Assembly: GCA_965140405.1 (NCBI GenBank)
Contig: OZ223208.1
Location: 2,914,001 to 2,978,000, forward strand
Direction of reading: 5' to 3'
From: G963556115 sp963666605
GTDB taxonomy: Bacteria; Planctomycetota; SZUA-567
DNA: 64,000 nucleotides
This document shows, piece after piece, positions 45,519 through 55,800 of the stretch. The translations under genes and the position numbers were made by a program. Each line of letters starts with the position of its first letter. The stretch's first letter is position 1. Below the pieces are notes generated by a model that was not told the DNA's origin, ran no database searches, and saw nothing but the letters and a program-made list of their open reading frames with translations.

Positions 45519-46538
45519 TCAGTCAAAATCAATTAAGACTTTCATTACATTTTGAGGACATGAATCAATATAGTGGTATGCGTCAGCAAAATTTGCAACC
45601 GGAAAACGGGTTGAAATTAGTTTATCAATCTTAATCTTTCCTGCCGATAGTAATTCTACTGCCTGCATATAATCTTTACGTACATACATCATTACCCCGA
45701 TAATATCAATTGCCTGACGCTGTATTAATGGAACCTCTAGAGTCACCACCTGTTTAAAATTAGCAACAATAACTATCCTTGAGGCAGGACGTGCGCTGAC
45801 AACAGCTGCATTAAATGTAAAGGGAGTGCCCGCACAATCAATAATAATATCAGCACCCTCTTTTCCAAAATAATCCTTTATTACATCAACTAATAAACAT
45901 TCAGTAGTATTTTGTATCTTTTCAATTCCACATTCCCGTGCAGTCTTTAAACGTTGCTCATTAATATCAGTCAGTAAACAATTACCTCCATTAACCTGTA
46001 CCATCTGTGCTACGAGATTACCAATTGCTCCAGCCCCCATAACGACAACATTCAAGTTATTCACATTACCACAGCGCCTCAATGTTCCAGCAGCTACCGC
46101 TACCGGTTCAACAAAAGCTCCTGTATCATAGTTCATATTTTCTGGTAGCTTTACAACAACCGACTCAGGCATACAGAGATATTCTTGAGCCATACCATCA
46201 ATGTGTATTCCATATACTGAAAGATTCTGGCAAACATTTTCATTACCTGTTTTGCATGGCTGGCACTCTCCACAAAATACCTGTGGTTGAATTGTGACCT
46301 TATCCCCTGCTACAACAGAAGTAACATTACAACCAACTTCTGAGACAACTCCAGAACCTTCATGTCCCTGAACCACAGGAAAGGTCATATATTTATGTAG
46401 ACCATGATATACCTGTATATCAGAACCACATATCCCTAGTCTCTTCATTTTTATTAAAACATCATTATCACCTACAACAGGCATAGCAACATCACGGCAT
46501 TCGACAGCCTTGGCTTTTGGCATTCTTACTTGCAACAT
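45519..46538 (-). CDS. Zinc-dependent medium-chain alcohol dehydrogenase (hexonate/polyol type)
   Basis: 339 residues. C-G-S-D-I-Q-V-Y-H near 37-45 (catalytic zinc Cys), G-H-E-G-S-G near 59, the structural zinc quartet C-G-E-C-Q-P-C-K-T-G-N-E-N-V-C near 89-103, and the Rossmann motif G-A-G-A-I-G-N-L near 168. The family includes L-idonate, L-galactonate/L-gulonate 5-dehydrogenases and sorbitol dehydrogenase. In this region an aldonate-to-ketouronate or related oxidation is likely. A terminator-like hairpin upstream (46576-46612) suggests its own promoter. Confidence 0.8.
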   Translation of the reverse strand: MLQVRMPKAKAVECRDVAMPVVGDNDVLIKMKRLGICGSDIQVYHGLHKYMTFPVVQGHEGSGVVSEVGCNVTSVVAGDKVTIQPQVFCGECQPCKTGNENVCQNLSVYGIHIDGMAQEYLCMPESVVVKLPENMNYDTGAFVEPVAVAAGTLRRCGNVNNLNVVVMGAGAIGNLVAQMVQVNGGNCLLTDINEQRLKTARECGIEKIQNTTECLLVDVIKDYFGKEGADIIIDCAGTPFTFNAAVVSARPASRIVIVANFKQVVTLEVPLIQRQAIDIIGVMMYVRKDYMQAVELLSAGKIKIDKLISTRFPVANFADAYHYIDSCPQNVMKVLIDFD

Positions 46539-46575
46539 AATTTAACATCCACTCACTCAAAGTTAATTTAAAACA

Positions 46576-46612
46576 TAAGCCGTAAGCACAAAATCGTGGC
46601 ACTTACGGCTTA
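46576..46612 (-). terminator. Terminator after the hydroxypyruvate reductase-like gene, GCCGTAAG family
   Basis: TAAGCCGTAAG (46576-46586) pairs with CTTACGGCTTA (46602-46612) over 11 bp. The 15-nt loop contains a further CAC/GTG pair. It shares its core with the hairpins at 92-128 and 62506-62543. Confidence 0.75.
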
Positions 46613-46709
46613 CAAAGGACAAAATATAATTTTAACTCTAACTGTATATACTACACTTACAACATACAATTTAAATTCCACAACATAAAGCCATTAACAA
46701 TATCTAATA

Positions 46710-47666
46710 CTAATTTACTTTATTTATAACACTGCCATTAATAAAAGACTCAACATTCTCAACAGCTACATTTAGTAGTCTACTTCTTGCTTCTTTTGGT
46801 GCCCAGGCAATATGAGGGGTGATATTACAATTTTTCGCTGAAAGTAATACATTGTCCGCAGCTATAGGTTCAGTGCTTACAACATCAACACCTGCATAAT
46901 AAATTTTTCCTGATTCCAGCCCCTGCTTTAGATCTTCTTCGACAATAAGTGGACCACGTGAAGTATTAATAATTATGACCCCATCCTTCATCTTAGCAAT
47001 TGACTCAGAATTAATCATGCCCTGAGTACTTTCAAATAACGGACAGTGAAGACTAATAACATCAGACTCAGCAAGAAGTTCATCAAGGGAAGCATATTTT
47101 ATACTATCTGTTTCCAAATCTGGGTTCTTATTCTCATCAAATGCAAGTACCTTCATACCAAACGCCACAGCAATACTTGCAGTAATATAACCAATTCTAC
47201 CAAGACCAATTATACCCATTGTTTTACCCGCGAGTTCGATCAACGGATAATCCCAATAGCAAAAATCTTTGGATGCAGACCACTTTCCATCTGCAACGGT
47301 TTCAGCATGATGTTTTATATTATGGCAAATTTCCAGCAAATGTGCAAAAACAAACTGTGATACTGCAGTAGTACCATAAATAGGTACATTACATACAGGA
47401 ATACCCTTTTCAGCCGCATAATTTGTATCAACAACGTTATAACCTGTTGCCAGAACACCGATATACTTAATATTAGGACATGTGTCAATTATTTGCTGAG
47501 TAATTGGTGTCTTATTGGTAATAACTATTTCAGCATCGCCAATTCTATCAACAATATCTTCTTTTACTGTTCTGTCATAAACAACAAAATCCCCAAGAGC
47601 CTTCATTCCATCCCAAGATAAATCTCCAGGGTTGAGTGTATATCCGTCTAGTACTACAATTTTCAT
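46710..47666 (-). CDS. D-2-hydroxyacid dehydrogenase, hydroxypyruvate reductase/glycerate dehydrogenase-like
   Basis: 318 residues from ATG 47666, 6 bp after TAGGAG. NAD-binding G-I-I-G-L-G-R-I-G near 151-159; catalytic Arg in N-T-S-R-G-P-L near 234, Glu in V-S-T-E-P near 263, His in T-P-H-I-A-W-A near 281. The catalytic domain (L-A-T-G-Y-N-V-V-D) is that of HprA-type glycerate dehydrogenases. It would interconvert hydroxypyruvate and D-glycerate, feeding the glycerate kinase. The stop of the upstream isomerase gene is 9 bp away. Confidence 0.82.
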   Translation of the reverse strand: MKIVVLDGYTLNPGDLSWDGMKALGDFVVYDRTVKEDIVDRIGDAEIVITNKTPITQQIIDTCPNIKYIGVLATGYNVVDTNYAAEKGIPVCNVPIYGTTAVSQFVFAHLLEICHNIKHHAETVADGKWSASKDFCYWDYPLIELAGKTMGIIGLGRIGYITASIAVAFGMKVLAFDENKNPDLETDSIKYASLDELLAESDVISLHCPLFESTQGMINSESIAKMKDGVIIINTSRGPLIVEEDLKQGLESGKIYYAGVDVVSTEPIAADNVLLSAKNCNITPHIAWAPKEARSRLLNVAVENVESFINGSVINKVN

Positions 47667-47675
47667 AACCATCTC

Positions 47676-48587
47676 CTATACATTAATTTGAAGCCATGCC
47701 TGATTTAAAGTTCTCTTTGCATTTGCAACAACAGCATCAGCATCTTCATCACCAAAAGGTTTAACTTCAAATGAAACAATCTTTTTATTGTTTTCTGAAA
47801 GAAGCCCGATATCAATACAGTGTTGTAAAAATGCCCTAACCTCTTCAACATCATTCTCACTGTAATCATATCCAAAATAAATATGCTGGTCGCCATATCC
47901 TGCATGAGATTCATCATCAATAATTGTATTACCGATATGAATATGAACAATATCATCTTTTATAGGATCTAGGGATTGAGTAAGCGACTCATGATACATT
48001 GGTATATGGCTAAGATCAACCATAAGTCCAAAGTTACTATAATTAGCTTTTACTCTGTCAGTAAACTTTTTAGCTAGTGACGTAGGACCAATCAATGATT
48101 TTTTATCAATATCGTAGTCAAATATTTCAAGCACAACATTCATATTCTTTTTCTCTGCATACTCACAAAGATTACTAGTTGTTTTTACCAGATTTTCAAA
48201 CGCTTGATCTTTTGTTTCTTCTTCGTATTTACCAGATAAAAAAGCAATACCTGGGCAACCCAACTCTTCTGCTTCATCAATTGCCTCGATAAGAGTCTGC
48301 TCTGCCTTAACCCTTTCAGCTTCATCAATATGATTTGGATTCAAACCTGTAGTTAACAATCTAGGTTGTGCCCCATATCGAACTTTCAACTTTGAAGTTT
48401 TGATAAGATCATGCGCTTTCTTACGTACTTCATCATCTTTCATCCAAGTTACTTCAATAGCATCAAAGTAGTCATCAACTGCAATTTTTTTAATTGTTTC
48501 AAGTATTGGGCCATCACCTCTTATAGTCTGTGGATATGCCATAAAATGAACAATTCCAACATCCATAAATTTTTTCATTGATATCAT
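47676..48587 (-). CDS. Sugar phosphate isomerase/epimerase-like TIM barrel protein (303 residues)
   Basis: Xylose-isomerase-like (AP-endonuclease-2) fold: V-V-L-E-I-F-D-Y-D near 155 with a metal-site Glu, M-V-D-L-S-H-I-P near 195, H-I-H-I-G-N near 220 and S-F-E-V-K-P near 274 supply the usual Glu/Asp/His/Glu metal set. Members include hydroxypyruvate isomerase and ketose 3-epimerases. Next to a hydroxypyruvate reductase-like gene, exchange of hydroxypyruvate and tartronate semialdehyde is attractive, but an epimerase is equally possible. AAAGGAG fixes the start. Confidence 0.72.
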   Translation of the reverse strand: MISMKKFMDVGIVHFMAYPQTIRGDGPILETIKKIAVDDYFDAIEVTWMKDDEVRKKAHDLIKTSKLKVRYGAQPRLLTTGLNPNHIDEAERVKAEQTLIEAIDEAEELGCPGIAFLSGKYEEETKDQAFENLVKTTSNLCEYAEKKNMNVVLEIFDYDIDKKSLIGPTSLAKKFTDRVKANYSNFGLMVDLSHIPMYHESLTQSLDPIKDDIVHIHIGNTIIDDESHAGYGDQHIYFGYDYSENDVEEVRAFLQHCIDIGLLSENNKKIVSFEVKPFGDEDADAVVANAKRTLNQAWLQINV

Positions 48588-48656
48588 TATATCTCCTTTA
48601 AAAAAAAAGCTTTTACATGCAAATAAATAGCTATGAATAATATTTAAAACAACATA

Positions 48657-49607
48657 TTAACTTTTTCGTGCAATCACTAACTTTACTTTGTCGACAATAT
48701 CTTCCGTAGATAAGCCATATTTCTTTAAAATAACATCATATGGACCAGATTCAGTAAAGCAGTCCTGAACTCCAATCATGCCCAACGGAAGTGGATCGTT
48801 AAGAGATAGAATTTCAGATACCGTACCTCCCAAGCCGCCAATAACACTGTGTTCTTCAACAGTCACAGCACAACCTGTTTTCTTCACTGAGTCAAGTAAG
48901 GTAGAAGTATCAAAAGGCTTGATTGATGAACAATGAATTACTTCAGCATCAATACCAGAATTACTGAGAGTTTCAGCAGCATCCAGAGCTTTAGAAGTCA
49001 TCAATCCACATGCAGCAATTGTTACGTCATTACCTGAACGAATTACTTTGCTTTTACCAATCTCAAAATCCACACCTAATTCAGGGTAATCAGGAACCGG
49101 ATTACGCCCAAGGCGAATAAAGACAGGCTTACCCATTTTTATTGCTGCTCGAATTGCAGGTTCAACTTCAGATGCACATGCCGGTACAAGAAGTGTCATC
49201 TCAGGAAGAGCTCTCATAATTGCAATATCAGTTAGTGACTGGTGGCTTGCACCATCAAATGAATCTGACAGCCCACCATAACCACCAGCAATAATTACAG
49301 GTAACTTATTGTAGCAGATTACATTACGAATCTGATCCGTTGATTTCAAGGCAAGAAAAAGACTAAATGCACTGATTACAGGACGCATGCCACATGTTGC
49401 CATACCTGCTGCAATATCAGCAAGATTACCTTCTGCCACACCAACATTAAAAAATCTATCTGGATATTTTTCTCCAAACATACCGGTTTTTGTACTGCTA
49501 GAGACATCAGCATCCAAGACCCGTAGTCTATCGTCTTCTGCACCTATGTTGAGTAATGCCTGCCCAAGCGCATCACGTAAGGCAATATTTTCTATACTAG
49601 TTTTCAT
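48657..49607 (-). CDS. Transketolase, C-terminal subunit
   Basis: 316 residues covering the pyrimidine-binding and C-terminal domains: D-A-D-V-S-S-S-T near 33, F-F-N-V-G-V-A-E-G-N near 53-62 with the Glu that activates thiamine diphosphate, G-A-S-H-Q-S near 119-124, then the C-terminal transketolase domain (T-V-E-E-H-S-V-I-G-G-L-G). It overlaps the N-terminal subunit by 11 bp, giving a coupled heterodimer. Role: two-carbon ketol transfer, possibly in an adapted sugar-acid route. Confidence 0.88.
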   Translation of the reverse strand: MKTSIENIALRDALGQALLNIGAEDDRLRVLDADVSSSTKTGMFGEKYPDRFFNVGVAEGNLADIAAGMATCGMRPVISAFSLFLALKSTDQIRNVICYNKLPVIIAGGYGGLSDSFDGASHQSLTDIAIMRALPEMTLLVPACASEVEPAIRAAIKMGKPVFIRLGRNPVPDYPELGVDFEIGKSKVIRSGNDVTIAACGLMTSKALDAAETLSNSGIDAEVIHCSSIKPFDTSTLLDSVKKTGCAVTVEEHSVIGGLGGTVSEILSLNDPLPLGMIGVQDCFTESGPYDVILKKYGLSTEDIVDKVKLVIARKS

Positions 49608-50475
49608 CTATTTCCTTCCATTTTTTCAATGTTGCTTCTAGCTCAGGTCTTGCTATAGCATATGTCTCATCATCAACTGGAGCACCATGCCACTTATTGC
49701 TATCCTCCATACTCCCAACTCCCTTGCCTTTGCAGGTGTTATATATTATTACTTTTGGTCCTGCAGTCTGTTGTTTTGCCCATGCAAGAGATTCACGAAT
49801 ATCCTTGACCGAATGACCATCATACACTTTATCTGCTACATTCCAATTAAATGCAGTAAATTTCTCACCAAGAGGATCCAGAGGCATAATATCCTGTGAA
49901 TACCCATCAAGCTGTACCTTATTATAGTCAATCATCAATGTTAAATTTTTAGGCTTAAACTTCCCAGCGGCCATAATTGCTTCCCAACTTGAGCCTTCAT
50001 TAAGACAACCTTCGCCTACAACGACATAAGTCTCAAATGGAGAGTCAGCGGCAGCAGCGACCAGTGACATACCAAGCCCAACTGAGATACCATGACCCAA
50101 TGCACCTGTTGACATATCAATTCCTGGCAATTTATTCATACATGGGTGCCCCTGTAACCGGCTATTAACCTTACGAAATGTTTCTAGCTCTGACTCAGGG
50201 TAAAATCCTCTACGTGCAAGAACTGTATATAACATCGGCGCAGCATGTCCCTTACTCAAAACCAGTCTGTCTCTATCTTCCGCTTTAGGTTCTGCAGGAT
50301 TAACATTCATTTGATCAAAATACAATACAGTCAACAATTCCGCTACACTCGCCGACCCACCCCAATGGCCTGATCCGACACTATGTAGCATATCCAACAC
50401 AGTTATACGGAATTCCATTGCCAAAGCCTGCAATTGAGCTTCTGTATAATCAGCCGTTTTAACGCTTTTAATCAT
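49597..50475 (-). CDS. Transketolase, N-terminal subunit, with a Glu in the metal motif
   Basis: 292 residues from ATG 50475 (GGGAA upstream); the frame opens at 50493. H-W-G-G-S-A-S-V-A-E near 37-46 and K-G-H-A-A-P near 74-79 are typical. The thiamine diphosphate motif reads V-G-E-G-C-L-N-E-G ... D-Y-N-K, where most family members have G-D-G with an Asp bound to magnesium; here it is Glu (codon checked). That may be tolerated or may alter activity. Forms a split transketolase with the next gene. Confidence 0.87.
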   Translation of the reverse strand: MIKSVKTADYTEAQLQALAMEFRITVLDMLHSVGSGHWGGSASVAELLTVLYFDQMNVNPAEPKAEDRDRLVLSKGHAAPMLYTVLARRGFYPESELETFRKVNSRLQGHPCMNKLPGIDMSTGALGHGISVGLGMSLVAAAADSPFETYVVVGEGCLNEGSSWEAIMAAGKFKPKNLTLMIDYNKVQLDGYSQDIMPLDPLGEKFTAFNWNVADKVYDGHSVKDIRESLAWAKQQTAGPKVIIYNTCKGKGVGSMEDSNKWHGAPVDDETYAIARPELEATLKKWKEIDEN

Positions 50476-50578
50476 AATATAATTTCCCATCATTCAAATA
50501 TATTAATACAAACACAAATACTTATAATTACTATTATAAACAAGTGTAAGTAACTTTTAATAAATCTATAACTAGCAA

Positions 50579-51412
50579 TTAATTCATTTCACAGCCGCCA
50601 TCAACATTCAGCGTCTGGCCAGTAACATAATCTGAAAGTGAAGAAGCAAAAAATAGTACGGCATTTCCCATCTCCTCCACAGTACCTAGGCGCTTGAGCG
50701 GAATGGTAGAAAACAACCCTTCAATCACTTCGTTAGCCTTCTCTTCACCCAAAAATTGCTTTTTATCTGATACATTTTCAGCCCACATTGGTGTTTCTAC
50801 CACACTTGGGGCAATTGCATTAACATTTATACCGTAAGGAGCAAGTGCCATAGCCACACATTTTGTTGCGCTAATTATTCCAGCTTTAGATGTAGCGTAG
50901 TGAATTTGTAAAGGCCTGCCTGCTCGCCCTGAAATGGAAGAAAAGTTAATAATCTTTCCGTAACATTCAGCGCTTTTACCAGCGTCCTTCACTTCTTGCG
51001 GAATGCGTGAAATCATATGTTTAGCAACTGCTTGAGTACAAAAAACTGTACCTTTTTGATTTACATCAACAACTAAATCATACTCATCTTCTGTCACATC
51101 AACAAAAGGTTTGTTCTTACATATTCCTGCTGAATTCACAAAAATATCGATTCTATTGTGGGTTTGTACCACAGAGTCAACCATGTTCTGTATACTCTCA
51201 ACTGAACTCAAATCCACTGAGTTGGCACTTAACTCAAGATTACTGTTCTCTTTTTTAATCAACTCCAACGTCTCCAGCATTCCTGCTTCATTGACATCAG
51301 CCACTGCTATAGATGCTCCTGCTTTAGCAAGGATCAGAGCGGACTCTCTGCCAATACCAGACCCACCTCCTACCACCAATGCAACTTTATCACTTAAATC
51401 TATCTGAATCAT
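50579..51412 (-). CDS. Short-chain dehydrogenase/reductase
   Basis: 277 residues, classical SDR: G-G-G-S-G-I-G-R near 15-22, N-S-A-G-I near 93, catalytic Ser in I-N-F-S-S-I-S-G, Y-A-T-S-K-A-G near 172 and the C-terminal N-V-D-G-G-C-E-M. Similar proteins oxidise gluconate at C5 or reduce keto-sugar acids. It is transcribed with transketolase and the LarA-like gene, so it probably handles a sugar acid. Exact substrate unknown. Confidence 0.82.
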   Translation of the reverse strand: MIQIDLSDKVALVVGGGSGIGRESALILAKAGASIAVADVNEAGMLETLELIKKENSNLELSANSVDLSSVESIQNMVDSVVQTHNRIDIFVNSAGICKNKPFVDVTEDEYDLVVDVNQKGTVFCTQAVAKHMISRIPQEVKDAGKSAECYGKIINFSSISGRAGRPLQIHYATSKAGIISATKCVAMALAPYGINVNAIAPSVVETPMWAENVSDKKQFLGEEKANEVIEGLFSTIPLKRLGTVEEMGNAVLFFASSLSDYVTGQTLNVDGGCEMN

Positions 51413-51471
51413 TTTAATACCTTACATTAAAAATATAAACAAAGCCCAAAAGCGAAACAGCAAAAACCATA

Positions 51472-52776
51472 CTAAAACAAATTTCCATTTTCATTAAAAC
51501 TAAATGGAGCAAATTCTTCCAAAATAGTCATTTCAGGATGATTTTTAACTTCCTCTTCTAATGCTTCTGAAACATAAATTTTTTCAATATGCGATGTATT
51601 CATAATACGAATAATCTTTGGATTTTCCTTGTTACAACCAACAGCTGTATGCACTGCAGCTGAAATAGCCATTCTGTCATTCTTCATAATAATTGGCAAA
51701 AACGCCGGTTCAACCACAGTACTAGTCATGCAATTTACGTAACCTTGATCAAAATCACATTTATCAAATAAGCGTTTTGTTGAAATACTACATTTGCCCA
51801 TTCCTATGGCATTCCCATGTGTCTCTTCACTAAGATCAAGAACCACATACCGTTTAATTTCCATTGGTCCAGTAACATAGGGAGTGCAGAATGTACCAGT
51901 AATATTTGGATCCATTCCATCACCACTGAAGTTTTTGCCAATTTGATCTATAATCAAAATATCAAAATTATGGATCTTAATTTCAGGCATTAACTCTTTT
52001 GCTTTGAGTAATAAAATTGGCTCTTTTTCATCTATTTCCTCAGGGCGTAGTGCCTCTATAATGCAAGTATTATCAAAGGCATTTTCTACAATTCCTACCC
52101 CAAAAAGTATTGGTGAGTTTTTTAGCATTACACGTGCAATTTCAGGCACATTTTCATGCATTACACCAAAGCCTTCACTATGACAGAATTCAGCACCCAA
52201 CTGTTTTCCAAGGCCAATAGTCATCATTTTATAAATACCACTTTCATGAGGACCTTGAAAAGCTGTGTGCGGCTTTATCCTTCCAGCGACAATAATTCCG
52301 TCTGATTCATGGGCATTCTTATCAATATAAACAGGTTTATTCTTAGATGTCCTACCAACCTCTACAACTTCCATGCTTGAACGAATTGGCGCACCAATGA
52401 ATTCTTCAGTTACGCCCATTCCCTCAATTACCTTTTGTTGACCTTCAGCTGTCGCCCCACCATGACTTCCCATAGCAGGGACGATAAACGGTTTTCCACC
52501 AAGAGCTTTCACATTATCAACAATTGCCTTTGTAATAACTGGGATGTTTGCGACACCTCGACTACCAACAGTAATTGCAATATTGGCTCCCTCTTTAATA
52601 CTATCACCAATGCCAATTTTTCCAAATTCAGCAGTAACAACACTTGGAATATCTTTAATACAAGATGAATCAAATTTCTGCTTTACTGCCGCCATTTTAG
52701 GCAGTTCAATCTTACCCAAAATCTTTTCAAGAATACCATCTTTATCCCAACTGCTGTCACGTAATTTATCACTCAT
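51472..52776 (-). CDS. LarA-family (DUF2088) nickel-pincer racemase/epimerase-like protein
   Basis: 434 residues from ATG 52776 (ATGGAG 8 bp upstream). Key features: I-T-V-G-S-R-G-V near 68-75, A-M-G-S-H-G-G-A-T near 100-108, K-P-H-T-A-F near 168 and S-G-I-Y-K-M-M near 180, whose Lys matches the one that carries the nickel-pincer nucleotide in LarA. The family racemises lactate, malate and other alpha-hydroxyacids and epimerises gluconate at C2. In this cluster a C2 epimerisation of an aldonate is likely. The cofactor-making LarB/LarC/LarE genes are not in the window. Confidence 0.78.
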   Translation of the reverse strand: MSDKLRDSSWDKDGILEKILGKIELPKMAAVKQKFDSSCIKDIPSVVTAEFGKIGIGDSIKEGANIAITVGSRGVANIPVITKAIVDNVKALGGKPFIVPAMGSHGGATAEGQQKVIEGMGVTEEFIGAPIRSSMEVVEVGRTSKNKPVYIDKNAHESDGIIVAGRIKPHTAFQGPHESGIYKMMTIGLGKQLGAEFCHSEGFGVMHENVPEIARVMLKNSPILFGVGIVENAFDNTCIIEALRPEEIDEKEPILLLKAKELMPEIKIHNFDILIIDQIGKNFSGDGMDPNITGTFCTPYVTGPMEIKRYVVLDLSEETHGNAIGMGKCSISTKRLFDKCDFDQGYVNCMTSTVVEPAFLPIIMKNDRMAISAAVHTAVGCNKENPKIIRIMNTSHIEKIYVSEALEEEVKNHPEMTILEEFAPFSFNENGNLF

Positions 52777-52839
52777 GTTATACTCCATACAAGTCGCTAT
52801 AGTCTTTTGCTTCATTCGAAACTTGTAACATCATTCGCA

Positions 52840-55800
52840 TTAATAATTAAATATATCATCTGCAACCAATAGCAGGCGCTCAGATATTTTATGTTTCATC
52901 AATTCTGCAAAATCATTATCATAGCTATAAAAATGCTGTCTATTAACAAATTGGCCATCGTCATTACGTTTGCCTAAAGCTGCGAAATTATACTCGCGGA
53001 AGAAAAAGTTTCTTGGTGACATTTCTTTTTCAAACTGATCAAATTGCTTAAGACTCGCTGCAGCAAAAGGTGAACCTGCAATTGCACATTCTTGCGCATA
53101 ACGGTATGTCTCTTTCCACCAATACTTAAAGAACGGCTTATCAAGTTCGTACACTGCATCTGAGTATAATTCTTGTAACGACGGAGAAATTTTAAAATGC
53201 AATCTTCCCTTACAAGCATCCTTGAATACCAATCGTGTCTCATGGCTCAGGTCATCCCCAGAATGACAATCGAGCATAAATCCATATTCAGATGCCATTC
53301 TATATTGCCTAGCTACTCTCAAGCTCAAACCTTCATAGCCATCAGCACAACGATAGTCAACAGCCTTTTCAACACCAAAGTTTGGTGCCAAGTGAGTAAT
53401 TGGTAATCCACGTCTTACAATTTCAAGAATAAGGAACATCAACTCTTCTTCAGTAGTTATAGAATCAAAAGTAGAAATTTCTGGAGGATTTTCGTCAATA
53501 CTTAGCTCAAGGTCATATGCTTCACCTTGTTTGAAACTGTCAATATACTCAGCCAGCTCCTCTACCGCATCCAGAGCCTTCCAGTATTTTGCAACATAAC
53601 GTCCAAGTTTTGCTTCATCAAGCTTATAATTATGCTTATTAACAAATTGTGAACGCAAATGATAGCTGACAACATCTCGTCGTAGTTTATTATCTGGAAT
53701 AGCATTACTTAGGTATTCAACCGATGCCACTGCAGAACGACAACTTAGAGCCTTATAATCTAGAATATCAGAGACATCAAGCGTATAGAAAGTATAATAC
53801 TTTGCTGCATCAAGGAACTGTTTTGTTCGTTTAATCCCTTCTTCCCCACGTTTTACCTGTAGATGATCAGCATCAGCACCGTAACGTAACGGATATTTGC
53901 ATTTCAACGCATTAACTGCCCCGGCAGTCCATAATCCTTCAAAACTACTCCCTGTATGTCCTTCTTGCACAGCGCCTACACTGAAGAGATGATTGATACG
54001 AGGAGGTTTTCCTGAGAGGACATCTTCCATAATATTCAATTCTCGTACCGAATTCTGAATAGCATTTGCAGAGAAATCTCCCCTATACATTGCTTCGAAG
54101 ATTCCAGGCCAGATAGCAGTTGAATGGCGAACTCCGATACCCAAACGAGGTACAGCTCCGAGTGCACGTGGTCCCTTCTGCGGATTAACCTTCTTGAAGT
54201 AGCTATGAAGATTATAGTCACAAACTGGAAAAGCACTAATTTTAGTATTACCTGATGTTAAAGATGTAATGCAATCAGAAAGTGCAGATTCATCACTACT
54301 TTCACTAGTACCGACCTGTAGGAATACATCCTGCCCATCGTTTAGACTTGCTAGCAAATAGTCATCTCCATTATAAGAAGCAATTGCTGACGAGCTAGTA
54401 CTGATTATATCATCAAGGTTATAATCCTCTCCTTTATCAGTAGCGAGTAACACCTCTTGCCAAGTTGTTTCTGAAATATTTTCCAAAGACTCTTTCACTG
54501 TGCTTGTATTCCAAGTAGTTGTATTTAGTACTGCTGGGTTACAAACAGGATCAATCTTGAGCTTGTTAAAACTTGGATAAAATTTATTGACAAGCATTTC
54601 TATACTTTTTAACGAAGTCATATGCGAATCGATAAACTGTGTCAAAGTATCATTAATTGGTTTCCATTCAACAACCGCTTCTTGATCTTCGCTGACCATA
54701 GCCAATAAACGTTCAGGAGCAAAATCAAGTTTATCACCTTCAGCCCACCATGCCTGGCGGAAAATTTCGCTTTTAAGCAAGGTTGCTAGTATATCCTTTG
54801 ATGTTTTATTTTTAACTGCATTCGGATCAAACTCTCTTTCAACAAAATCAAGTGCACGACGAGCATTAGGGAATACAGTAATACTAGGCGAACCAATAAT
54901 ATCTACAATGTCAGGAAGTTGCTCACCATAAATTCTTAATGAAGCGTTCATAATACGTACACGTTCAATATCACAGCCAAGGCCGCCATCTTCAACTGGA
55001 GTAAACATCTTTTCGTATAAATGTCTTGTTACTTCTACACCAGCAAACATTGATGCGGCTTCACCACCGTCTACCTCAGCAGCAATGAGCTCATCACGAA
55101 CAGGGAACGCAAGACGGCCATTCATAACAACAACAGAGTTAACAATCGCCTGACTATCATTGAATACTTTAGCAAAACTTAGTGCTTGATAAAGTCCAAA
55201 ACATAGCGTAATTGTCAATGAAATACCATCTGAGCCAAGAATTTTAGCAGCTTCCAAGCCTGCAAAAGTACCAGGTAGCTTAAAGGAAATATTCGGTACA
55301 CCTCCAAGTCTTTCTGTTAATAATTCATTAATGTACCTGATTTCTTCTACCATTTTTGCAGAATTATCGTGATATTTAGGACTTACCTGATAACAAACAA
55401 AGCCTGTTTTTCCTTCAGTCAACAAATAAACATCACGTATAAGGCGACAATTCTGTTCTACAATTGTAAGAGTATATAGCGAATATAGCTTGTCATATGC
55501 GTCATCATCAAATGATAGAGGCACACTACCGTGATAGTATTTTGCAACCAATTTTTTAAACAATTTTTCATTTTCAGGATTATTTAGATCCCACGCCATG
55601 TTTATAAGAGGAGGATTTGTTGTCTGGAATGAAGCTCCAAGCCAGATGGTGTACTGCAAGAAAGCGCCAAAATCGTTACCTAGATATGTATCAGATTCTT
55701 TATACATATTAGCCACTGCCTGCTGCGCAAATTGCGATTTACTAATATTCTGAATTACATTACAGACATACTCAGGCAAACCGCCACCAAGTAGTTCAGT

